64,000 nucleotides of DNA from Promerops cafer (taxonomy: Eukaryota; Chordata; Aves; Passeriformes; Nectariniidae), in assembly GCA_013398275.1 (NCBI GenBank), contig VZSE01008388.1, positions 310,001 to 374,000 on the forward strand, in the 5' to 3' direction. Position numbers and translations under genes: made by a program. This document shows positions 1 to 10,773 of this stretch, one piece after another (positions within the stretch are counted from its first letter, which is position 1; the number at the start of each line of letters is the position of its first letter). A model generated the notes under the pieces. It saw only the letters and a list, made by a program, of their open reading frames with translations. It did no database searches and was not told where the DNA came from.

Positions 1-312
1 AAAGCCTGTATAATTAGATGGAGCATAAGGAGCAGGCATGTATGCCCAGTCCCTGGGCTGCAGGCTGCCCATGTGCCGGGGACTCACCAACGTGGGGACA
101 TTGGAGAGAGGTGGGGGAGAGCCTGGTGAGGCATCGTAATGTTCTGAGTTGGCAGCTTGCTCCAAGGTCAGCACCATCTGAATGGCCTCTTGCTTCAGCT
201 GGTTCAGGTGTGTGGCACAAACATCACATCTGTTGTCCTTCTCATTCCACGCCTTGCGGATGGTATTGGGAACTTGGAGCTTCTCATGAATCACCGAAGA
301 GAAACCTGGGTC
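1..312 (-). CDS. KIF26B: KIF26-family kinesin, internal coding exon (probably KIF26B exon 2), continues beyond base 1
   Basis: Read on the minus strand from 312 down to 1, this is 104 codons in one frame with no stop. It starts at codon 1 of the exon (intron phase 0) and is cut by the window edge. It contains a CxxC pair at residues 29-32 (CDVC), followed by a helix-like stretch ATHLNQLKQEAIQMVL. Upstream is QVPNTIRKAWNEKDNR at residues 13-28; downstream is a Ser/Pro-rich segment (about residues 62-80) and a segment ending SNYTGF. From memory this matches the N-terminal, pre-motor region of vertebrate KIF26B closely, and better than KIF26A. KIF26 proteins are kinesin-11-type atypical motors reported to bind microtubules without normal ATPase activity. 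KIF26B is linked to Wnt5a-Ror signalling, cell adhesion and kidney development. The motor domain is not in this window. The paralogue call is from memory, not from an alignment. Confidence 0.9.
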
Positions 313-360
313 CTAAAAATCAAACAGAGAAGGGTAAGGGGGGGACAGGAGAGAAATGTT
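313..360 (-). promoter_or_regulatory. Splice acceptor with pyrimidine tract and branch-point candidate
   Basis: On the minus strand the exon is preceded by AG at 314-313, after TTTGATTTTT and a long C/T-rich run (CCTGTCCCCCCC then CCCTTCTCTGTTT). A CTTAC motif at 338-334 fits the vertebrate branch-point consensus, with its A at position 335, about 22 bases before the exon. A second TTAAAC-like candidate lies about 50 bases away. The junction leaves the coding frame in phase 0. Confidence 0.88.
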
Positions 361-792
361 TAACCACGGCCACCACATTATGACTGCATTTCAAAAGCAA
401 ATTTATGAGATAAGCTTAGAATGCAAACAAAGGCCATTAGATACAGTCAACATATGCCAGCAGCAAAGCTGAACAAAACTGAGAAACTAGATTGTGTTGG
501 AAAGGAAAAATTATTTTACTGATAAGTGGCAAATATTATAATTCCACTGCAAGCTTCAATGCGTGGCAAAGAAAATGAATTAACCTGCTTCAGACCACTG
601 CACCTAATTTCTGGCTTGAATGAAAGCTGCTCTTAGTTACACAGGTGAGATTAAGAGCAACTCCACTATAGCCAGTGGACTTGTAGCAAGGTTCACAAAT
701 CCATCTACTCATCAACATCAGCTTTTGGTATTCAGAAAGCCCAGGAAATACTCTGCAACAAAAATTTAACACTTCAAAGACAGCAGTAAAAC
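361..792. other. Intronic sequence, nothing recognised
   Basis: This is unique-looking, AT-rich intron sequence between the splice acceptor region and the A run. I see no exon, repeat family or RNA gene. Confidence 0.6.
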
Positions 793-819
793 AAAAAAAA
801 AAAAAAAAAAAAAAAAAAA
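793..819. repeat. A27 homopolymer
   Basis: This is an uninterrupted run of 27 A, followed by GAAAGAAA. No retrocopy is recognisable on its 5' side, and avian CR1 machinery does not normally make poly-A-tailed retrocopies, so a homopolymer microsatellite is the simplest reading. Its length is likely to vary between individuals and to be inaccurate in short-read assemblies. Confidence 0.95.
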
Positions 820-3800
820 GAAAGAAATACCACCACTGTCTCAAAAATCCTTTTCAGAATTCAAAACAGATGGATAGCTGATCAAGTCATTTACCAAGAA
901 TACACTTTTCAGCCAAAAAAAGAAAAAAACAAATGAAAACAAACCACGTTTTTGAAACCCCCTTTGCTGAAAGTTCTAGCACTATTTTGAGTATCTGCTG
1001 CTAACATAAAAGTAACAATTTTCTTTAAAAAATACATGTTTAGAGTTAATAATCTGTAAAGAATTATTTTCTTCTCTGAAAGCAAAATTCTGGTGCAAAA
1101 CCACACAATCAGGTTTAAGCCTCTTGTCTCATAGCCTTACCTCATGGGTAGATATTTGAACATCAGTGTTGCTGCACACAGGGCAACAATGCACCCTGAT
1201 CTGACTACCATCACTGAAGTGCAAACTGTGAAGCCAAACAGCAATCTTGAAGCAGGCTTGTCACCAAACTGGCCTGGTTCTTACAGTATCACAGCTTTAG
1301 AAACAGCAATGATATGTGCATTGCACAGAGCAAAAAGTAGAAATATTTCTTGGAATTTTCACACCACATTTCTGCGGTCTTACAGATCAGGCAGGACAGA
1401 CTTCACCTGCCCCTCCCTAATTTTTAGAGACTTACTGATGGCTTTTTTTATGAGTAGTCAAAAAGTTTTAAAATCAAGAGTATCAGAATCTTTTTTTCTC
1501 TTAATCTTTGGGACTTTAACAGCTTTAGCAGCAAAATCAGAGCATGCATGTGTGGGGGTGGGGGGGAAAAAAAACACAAATAGACAGCACTCTTATCAAG
1601 CAATTAAGTAATTTGATGAACCCCATGCATTGAGATAGACAAATTTCATGTCTTGATAGTTTGGCTTTGCTGGGAAAGTGGGCAGGGGGTATAATATAGG
1701 GAGGGAGAGAATTCATTGGTAGAGGGTCATATTCATTATGATCCGTCTTTATTATAGACTCAAGCATTTTATTTTCACTGTTTAACTACCGTGAACAGCT
1801 CCTCAGCATGCAGTGATTAATTGATTCATAAATCACAGTGCCTCTTTATGCACAGCAGCAAAAGAGCAGTTCCAGCCACAGAAGCCCAGGAGAGTCATAT
1901 AATCTGATGGGAAACAACAGGAGGCTGTGGTCTGATCAAGCCTCAAGCTGGTCATTTCTATTCCACGCACAAAGGGGGTCAGAGCATCAAAGTGTGTCAG
2001 GAAGGCAGGAACTGGATTCTGCACCAACCCTTCCCCATTAACCTTCAGGAAAGGGACTAGTGGAAATCAGGGGGAAAAAACAGGATGCAAAATATGTCAA
2101 ATCACATTTTCCATCCCAGACCATAACTAGGTCAACAGATCACATCAGATATAGGCATCCACTCCATGATGCCAGGTGTGCCCGGAAATGATTCTCTATT
2201 TTCCCCATAACGAGCTAGACAAAGCTGCCTATATAGCTAAAGTGAGGTATGAGTCCTTTTCAGTCTGCTCCACGTCAGTGCAGGAAAAAATCCTTGCCAG
2301 CTCTTCCTTCAGCTAGCAAGTGCCACAGAGGTGGTTGCTTTTTTTTGAAAGTTAACTTCCCTAAAGCAAAGCAACTGGGCTTGGACCCAGGTAGTTATAT
2401 ACAACATTCAGATACAGCAGCAGTTGGAACATGGAAATTCCTGGATATAATGATAAATATTCCAAGGAAATAAAGCCTTCTCTAAGGTAAGCAAATGTCA
2501 GCATGATCTAAATATTCAAGTAGCACACCAACTTTAAAGAGTGCTGGACAGCAGTGAATTCAGCTTCATCTCAGTGTTAAAACAAACATCAGGTCGTTCT
2601 GTGGTACAACAATAAACAGAGCGAGACAGAGAAAGAGAGAGGGAGGGAGAGAAGAAGGCAGACTGTTCCTCCTCAGGAGCAGAAAGAAGAAACAGGCACA
2701 ACCTGAATTGATTGCTCCCAAGATTGGTCCTACTAATCTATCATAATCTACTAGATGGACAGTTCAATACTGGATCCAAGTCCGGGATATGAAACAGAAA
2801 AGTCTGTGGGACAGCAAATAAATTTGGATAAACTCACTTCCAGAAGGACATTAGTCACATTTTGTTCTCAAAACAAAACTGATAGAGCCTAGAGAGTTTA
2901 CTTCCTTATTCTGAACTAGGCAGCTCTACTATAATTTCACAGAAGTGGCTGACAGCCTTACAACATATTTAGCAGGAAAGAGGCCAAAGCTGAACAATCC
3001 CTATGCCCTCGCTCGAAGAGCAGACACACTACACTTGCTGTTTCAGTATTTCATCTGCAAGCAATTGTCTGCACACATTCCCCCAGGAATGCTTATTAGT
3101 TCAATAACCAATATCTTGTCCCTTATAAAAGTGACAGGCAAGCCTCAGCTGACTTTGAGCCAGCTGCACAGAGCAGCAGGAGTTGAAAAAGGTTATAGTC
3201 TCTAGTGAAACATGTGAGGTCTAAGAAACTCCACACTCCCTGGCACAGGAGCAGATTTGCTTGAGAAATCTGAGGTTGACACTGAAAATATCATTTATAT
3301 TTTGGCACTCATTTCCAGTCCTGATGGAACAAAGCATAGTGACACTGAAAACTGAAACAGAACTTTAAAAATTACAAGGGAGTTTGCTTTGACTTCAGGG
3401 CAAAGGTTCATGATGGTTTCTCTTCTTGCTGCAGTGGTTCACCCAACTTTAGTATAAACAGCATTACTGTAAACTCCTATTCCTATAATAAACAAATGAA
3501 GACATGTAAGAGGTCTGAAAGCTTCAGGAGATCAGCCACAACACAGACCACTGCATAAATGCACGAGGCAAGTAGAAAACTAAACAGAGTGTACACTGAA
3601 CTATTCTGCAAGAAGCCTTTCCACATTACCTTTGAGTTCTCAAGGTCAAGTAAACACCAAGATAGAAACTAATCTCTCATCTTTGTTCCTGAACTAAAAA
3701 CCCAAACGGGAAAGAAAGAAGATGGAAGGAAATTTTGTGTGTAAGAGATCTATGGTAGGTGAGCTGAGGAATTCTTGTTTTATCCAGTGAAAACATACAC

Positions 3801-6800
3801 AGAGAACAGGCACTAGTTAAGAAACACTGAAGTACACAGACAGCTCCACCAGGGTAAATGCAGTCCTGACTTCTTGGGGGAGAAGGAACTGCACGATTAC
3901 TGTATGGTAAGGTAATGCAGAAGCATCCTCCACCTCTTTCATACCCCTTCATAAATCTACCTTGCTGTATCGTGTTCACAGTGTTCTAACCCCATCGCTA
4001 GGAAAGCAGATGACAAAAATAATCCTTTCCTTCCTGCCACCCAGCTTAGAGCCCATCTTCCTCAAGAGAGAAAGCAAACAACTACTTCCAGCACGAAGCA
4101 CACTCTGTTCCACACATACATTTACACAAAGCTCACAAGGAGACACAATGAAAGCAGGATGAGCTCAGCTGGTGGACACAGAGACAGGCAAGAAATAAGA
4201 TGAACAATCTGCAATTTTACATGTTACGTGGAACCCAGTTGATCATAGATTCATATACAAATACCTCATACACATTCTACTCTTTTGCAAGCATACAGCA
4301 GGCAGATACTAATATAGGTCATACTCATTAAGATTTCATACTGTATTTTATTCAGTCAATGACAACCTATGCAAGTTAGACATGGTAGCCTTATGTCATT
4401 ACCTCAGAGAAAAATCAAATATACAATGGATCTCAAGACCTTTTTGAACAAATTGTGTTCTTCAATACCAATATTACTCATTGCTCTTTACAGAAAGACA
4501 AAGCAGTCAATACTAACTAAATCACAGAGGCCAGCTTCTGCTTGAAGATGCTCACAGAAGACTCATGGAGTACTTTTGTTTCTGAAAGGGTCCATGCAGA
4601 AATGACTGCTGGTATGTAATCCATCACACAAGGTAAGGGGAGAGACAGGGGAAAGCAATCATCAAAGTTCTTCCCAGGAAGGAGTGTGTTTTCCAGATTC
4701 TCCCACTCCACAGGCAGGGTGCAGAAGAGCTAACTAAGAAATTTTAGTAGGAGGGAAGCTTTACCCTGATAAAAAACCCCATGTTATTCCATGACTGCAC
4801 AAACATCTCTGCTCTAAACACAATCCTGTTAGTCCATAGTTGGTCTCTATTTAGGTAAGGGGCGGGGGAAGAAACAAGGAAAAAAGAAAAAATCTCCTCC
4901 ATTCTCCTTTCTCTCTTGAGGGTGTACTTCACAGCTCAATAAAGAGATTATACTTGTAATTTACTTTTCAAAGGCACTCAGGCTATTTTCCAAGCGACTC
5001 TGCAGCCTAACTTAAATATATCCTATCATCTTCTAGGCTACATTTGAGAGATTTTCTGTTTGCAGCATTCCAGAGCCCCAACAGTTGAAAAACAGCTCCT
5101 CACCAATACAGTGGCACCACTTCTGTTAAAGCAAAAGTCCAAATATACTGAAGTCAGTGGGATGTTTTCTTCAAATAAGCATGACAGGATAAACACTATG
5201 ACTAAATTAGCAGCACTGCACCATCAAACTGAGCGGGGAACCCTTGGATAAAAATCAGTTCAGTCAGTAAAGACTGAATCATCTGAATTATTTAAGCTGG
5301 CGGGATCTCAGCTAGCACAAGCAGTCTTCTGGTAAGTAAAAGCCAAGGTTGCATGTGAGCAAGACCAAGGGGGCAGTAAGGTGGCCTCCCTTGTTCTATT
5401 GCTCTGTACACAGCAACTGACACCTTCTCTGGGCAAGACCATACTCCTTACCCTCCCTGCCACAGAAGTCACCCCTCACACCCACACAACATCTTCAAAT
5501 AAGCCATCCATTATCACTCCCAGCTGAGCAAATGAAACCATCTCCTCTACTAGAAAAGAACGTATTTCACTCTCTTCCTTCTGAAACGTTCTCCTTTCCC
5601 TAGCAGGAACATCTCCCACTGTTACTCCATGTTGGGGACAGTAGAGACAGTGGTCATGAGGAAAGCATAGTGGAATAAGAGAGAGCCTGTTTAAATTAGC
5701 CTATTTCCAGAAAGCCCAAGTAAAAGCACTCTCTTACCAACTGCAGTAAAAACCTCAGCAGTACTATTATGCCTCACCTATTTAACTATTACCATTCTTG
5801 TCTGTCAAACTTGAACATTCCACTGCTGACTTGAGCCTTTCGTTTCAAAAAGGCAATGAGAGTACACCCTGTCCCTACAGTCAGTATCTCCAAAACACAT
5901 CTGGGAGACCAGTTCTTTTCAAAAAGGGGGGAATTCAAAAATGAAGTCTTAATCCTGTCTGGTGTAACCCTCACGACATTAGTATTTCAAGGTGGAGTTT
6001 TTGAGCTGGCACATACAACTGACATTTGGAGCTCTATAATTTAACACTTGTCAGTACTAACCAGCCACTCTGCAGCCAGAAAAATGTGTTCCTTTGGTTT
6101 AGGCTGTTTTCTTATCTGAAAGAGACACAAAGTCTGAGCAGGGCTCAACTTACAAACTCACAGCAGCAGGAAGCAGAAGAGAGAAAACCCTGGGAAAATA
6201 GGAGGATTAAAAATGGGACAGAAAAAGGAGGAGAAAAAAAACCAAAGTGTTTTCTAATTGCTCCACGGACTGGCTCATGGCTCTGCTGATGGATCAGCAC
6301 TGACGGACTTACAGCTGTACACATCTGGCACACAGGTGTTTGTGTTCACATTTGATAGCTAGACAGCAGCCAGATTTTTAATTGGGTTGGGCAGAAGAGA
6401 TGAAACAGCAGCAGGAAAATCTAAATACACATTCAGTGGTTCAAATCCAAGTTTTGACCAAAGAGCTCTGTTATGCAGTTGTCTAGAGCTCTGCTAAATC
6501 TCTGGCCACAGCATAACAGGGTCTCCTGGAGGGAAGATTCTTCTACAGTTATATGGCAGACAAATTCAGCTGTTGCTGAAAGGGCAGCATTTGTCAGCAC
6601 CCTTTTGATAGAACAAAGAATAGAAACAAACTCAGAATTGCAGAAACCTCAGCCCTTGTGCTGGAAAAAGCAGCAGCTCTGTTCTCCCTTCTTCGCATTC
6701 TGCTTTCCTGACTGGATATGGAAAGATTGCATTTGCATTCTTAGCCACCAGAGCACACTATGAGCTTGTGTTCAACTGTTTGTTCACCTTGATCCCCTGG

Positions 6801-9199
6801 TACTTTCATGCATCATTGCTATAAACAATTTAGTGTCATGCACAGAGCCCAGATGTACTTTAGATGCATTTTTGCTCAGATTTCCAGTCACCTCACAGAA
6901 GTCAGTGGCTATTGCTGCCTCTTCACTCAGCTGAGGTCCAGCTGCAAATTTGACCCAGCTGTTGCCAGGATCACATGCTTTCAGGAGCTTACAAACTGTT
7001 AGCCTTATCAACCAACTGTTACCCTCACTCCTCACCACAGTGGCAGATATGATACCTTTTTGCCATAAAGTCCCTCTGATGCCATTCACAAATACATTGT
7101 TCTGTGTAGTTGATATCCTTTTACCCACCCTTTCAAGCTCATCTGGGGTAAGCATAAAGCATGACTGACCTATGATTACATGGGCCAGACATGTTAAAAT
7201 ACTGAAATAACATTAGTTTTTCTTTCATCCTTTCAAACCTCCCCCTTATTAGAAGCCTTGATGAACATCTAATCAACAGATCACTTGAACGTCTTTGAGT
7301 AACCAGGCTACAGTAGCAATTCTTCTTCTGACACACGCCCAAATTTTCAGTTTAGCTTGCTTTTCCTGAGAGGAAAGCATTAGAGTTCTTTAACAAATGC
7401 CAGCACTGAGCCACTATTGACAAAGTAACCAGTGACTTCTCGAAAAGCTGTCATACCTGAAGTGGGGTATCACAAATATCACAAATGAGAAGGTCAGGAC
7501 AGTATTTGTGACACCTATATGCTTACTGATACCCTGATTTAAAAGAGGTTTATGGCAAGCTAGAACCACTTGTAACTGCTTTTCAAACATGAGAATCTTT
7601 TATTTTGAGCAAACAGTCACTAGAAAGATTATTGTGGGGTTTATTTAATGATTTAGCAATCTCGAAAGAACTATTCAATATGTAAAATTTTGTAAACAAA
7701 TCTTCAGCTTCAGCACATCTACAATTGACAGGCATCAGAGAACCAAAAACTTTCACTCCTCTTCAGCTAACTTTTGTATCCTGCCTTTTTAAACCATTTC
7801 TGCAGCTCACTCTTATGCTTTTCTCTCCTCTCTGAGAAGCATCATTATTTTTAAATTGCGTGTAAGACCACTGTTTTGGAAGGGAAAAAAATAACCAAAA
7901 AAAGGAAAAAAGTCAATAGATTGATACAGTTGTTGATGGCTTATACAATGGGTAAAGAACTTTGCCTTTGCAAAACTTCCTTTTCATTTTGGGTTATTGT
8001 GTTCTTCTGTTTGTTTTAATTCACTTGACTTTTGGAAAGAATTTTACCATTTTGTCCACTTCACACTGAGGTCCCAATGAAGTGCAGCAAGCTACCTTTC
8101 ATTCATCTTGAATATGCTCTCCTCAAGCCACTTTCATTCAGGTTCTCTTTTCCAGTTTCTTCTGCGCCGCTATCAGATTTCTGCCCATCTCAGCTGGAGA
8201 GGAGTTGGGAAGGTCAAGGATATGGATTGATTAGAATTAGAGCACTGCAAGTCTTAGTACAGAGCTAATCATGGACAGTTAACTGAAGAGTTGCAGTTTA
8301 ACAGGGCCATTTGAAATACACAAGTTAAACTGATCTTCTTTCATGTCCTTGAACACGAAAAGACCAAGTAACCCAAGAAATCTTAATCTTAGCAAGTAGA
8401 AGTAAATTTCTGCCCACTTTATTCAAATCAGATGGAGTTTATCTGCATGCCATCTAGGAAACAAGAGAATGAATATTGTTCCTAACTATTGGGAAAGGAG
8501 ATCACCAAGACAACTTCACAGTAATGATGATGCCTCTCCCATGCACATTCACAGTCAGAAGCACATGAAAACCTGAAATGTATTTGCCTCTTCTCTATGT
8601 TTCAACTTTGCAGTAGATAGATAACATTGCTAAGAATATGTAATTTGGAAATAGGAGTGGGTCTCCTCTCTGCACTAGTTCTCAAATCCTTGTACGTGCA
8701 GAGCATGCCAAGCTGCACACAAGCCTGCTCCTACCACTATCAGTGGCAGTCACATCTCACACTAATATGGTTGACTGGGGACTTCCATCAGCTTTTTATC
8801 TCAGCTGAACTAAACACGCATCTCAATACTCACAGAGCTGTTACACGTCTTCTTTACAAGTTAGTTCCTCCATGGGAATGCACCCAGGATCAAGCAAGTA
8901 GGCACTGAGAAAGCTGGAGGGTTAGTTAAGAGATCTTGAGATGCTGAGAACTGTCCTAAGATTACTGTACAATCCTTTAGACTACAGATGAAAAAGACAA
9001 AATACCTACTTGAACCTGATGGTGAGACTGGAAGGGGATGAAGGAATGAGAGAGAAGAAATAGATGCAATAACCTTTGAAAGAATTTTTTTTCTCCTAAT
9101 TTCTGACACAAGCAACTTGAAGGTCTATTGATGGGGTAAAGAATTGCTGACCTAGAAGGAAGATCACAACTTTCCTATCAATGAGTTGTATGCCACCCT
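820..9199. other. Intronic sequence without recognisable genes or repeat families
   Basis: This is AT-rich unique-looking sequence. It contains small low-complexity patches: an A-rich stretch at 914-946, GGGGGTGGGGGGG at 1554-1566 and a purine-rich GA tract at 2620-2661. A 123-codon minus-strand open frame at 6784-7155 has weak LINE-like phrases only and is not called. No tRNA cloverleaf was found: GGTTCAAATCC at 6438-6448 resembles a B box but has no A box or stems. Confidence 0.6.
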
Positions 9200-9850
9200 G
9201 CTTTTCCAAAAGACTTTATGCTGTATTTTGGATGGACAGAAGTTGCATTAGAGCATCCTGTAAGCAACACTGAGGTTTGACACCACCTGTCTAAAACATC
9301 CTCCTTGACACATACCAGGCCTGCAGTGGGCTGCTGCTTTAAACAGTGGCCACAGACCAGGTATTGACAGTCACTTGCTCCACAGGCAGCCAAAGTCCCC
9401 TGCTGTCTAGCCATACAGGCTCTCACAGTCCCACTGCCATCTGGTAAATCTTTCCCCCGCAGCAACACTTGGCCTGTTATCATTATCACCTCCTTCTCAC
9501 CCCAAGCCTTCACCCACAGAAGGGCTGTTCTGCTTCCTTCTGCATCAGAACTCTGCAAACTCTCATCGTGTCCAAGATCAAACTACCTTTCAGTGACTCA
9601 GCCTCTTGGAAATTCCTTTTTTACCTCAGAGAGGGAAAAGCACCACCATCCTGTTCCTTTCCTGCCAGCAATACAATGGCCGTGCTCCCTTCCTGGTTTG
9701 CAGAGCCTTTTGGAGTCCAGCCTCAGGCTCACCAGGCTTATCAGGTGCACAGCTCTCAAACGCAGCAGGTACCCCCCAACCCTCCTCCTGCCCCTCTGCT
9801 GTGACACCCCAGCTCACTCTGCACACGAATCCCAGCTCAGGTTAATTGAC
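9200..9850. other. GC-richer intronic patch, no gene recognised
   Basis: Composition shifts towards G+C compared with both flanks, which lets open frames of 110-126 codons appear on both strands (minus 9178-9558, plus 9469-9804). None resembles a protein I know, and overlapping frames on both strands are typical of chance in stop-poor sequence. It could be an unrecognised old repeat, an unannotated cassette exon or an ordinary isochore fluctuation. The sequence does not decide among these. Confidence 0.45.
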
Positions 9851-10705
9851 ACCATACTTACCACTTTGGGTGTGCATAATACTATTCATTATTTTTTATT
9901 AGCACTTGGGTTTGTTTTTATTAATCCTGTGAACTGAGAAAAGAAAAATCCCAGTGCAACCCAGTGAAATTTAATTCTAACAGTTTTACACTATCTCAGC
10001 ATGAGTTATGTTTGCCTGTGAAAGCTCCTCAGCTTTGATGTAATACCAGACAGTTATCAGATATAGTTTTGTATTTATAACTGTTCCGTTAACACAGTTA
10101 TATTAAGAGCTTGTTAATGATCTAGTTTTCAAATTGTCTAATTATGGTTTTGCTTAATTTCTTTTGTGCACATGAAATCAATTATAACTACTGCCTGTGA
10201 TCCCTGGAACACCTAAAATGAGGTGTAACATATCAAAAACTTCTCTTTGGAAGTGAAATTTGTATATGCATGTATACTTCTTTTATCACTTCTGATCTCA
10301 TCATATTCCGCAGATTTCTCATGTACAACAGTTTAGATATATTGATACCATTTTTATGCTTGCATAAAATATTACAGACATATGAAAACAAACAAAAATG
10401 TACCAGAAAAGTTAAAATCTACCTCTGAGGGAGTTATGTGCCCCTAACTACCATGCAGCTAAATCTAAAAGCATTAGAGCAGCCATGAAAGAACATTTAT
10501 TCCACCTAGGATACAGGGCAAGAAGCAGGAGCACACCTCAGCTTTTCAGCTGGGAATAATTTCATGAGCAAAGTTGTTTTCAGATTTCCACTCCAGTTGC
10601 AAGATCAGCTTATATTTTATTAGCACAGTATAAATATTTGTGATATACAAAGGGGAAGAAAGAGGAAAAAAACAAAATCCTGAAAAAACTCATGAAAGTA
10701 ACAGG
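9851..10705. other. AT-rich intronic sequence
   Basis: The patch drops abruptly back to AT-rich sequence with several TAATTA/ATTATA-type words (for example around 10130-10190). No gene or repeat family was recognised. Confidence 0.55.
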
Positions 10706-10773
10706 ACTCTGAACTACTCTCAGTGCAAACTGAGTAACTCTGAACTACTCTCAGTGCAAACTGAGTAACTCTG
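10706..10773. repeat. 31-bp tandem duplication, about 2.2 copies
   Basis: Copies at 10706-10736 and 10737-10767 are identical, and a third copy begins with ACTCTG. The unit contains imperfect inverted words (TACTCTCAGT and AACTGAGTA) separated by GCA, so each copy can form a small stem-loop. Two perfect copies suggest a recent duplication. Confidence 0.95.

Noticed and set aside
793..819. Poly-A tail of a processed retrocopy
   Set aside because: No gene-like sequence precedes the A run, no target-site duplication is visible, and processed retrocopies are rare in birds.
3098..3140. CCAAT-like and TATA-like words (CCAATATC and CCTTATAAAAG) on the plus strand
   Set aside because: There is no transcript, CpG enrichment or downstream exon. 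Such words are frequent in AT-rich DNA.
6438..6448. A tRNA-like B box (GGTTCAAATCC); others near 14506 and, on the minus strand, 25056
   Set aside because: None has an A box at the right distance or a cloverleaf, so no tRNA gene or tRNA-derived SINE is called.
6784..7155. A 123-codon minus-strand open frame with LINE-like phrases (NNVFVNGI and HDTKLF)
   Set aside because: The two phrases resemble parts of LINE reverse transcriptase (the VVNG and ADDTKLF regions), but the catalytic residues and the sequence between them do not match. It may be a very old CR1- or L2-like remnant, but a profile search against LINE ORF2 would be needed to support it.
9178..9558. A cysteine-containing 126-codon minus-strand frame that might look like a zinc-binding protein
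   Set aside because: The cysteine spacing fits no known finger, and another long frame overlaps on the opposite strand. The GC-rich composition explains it.
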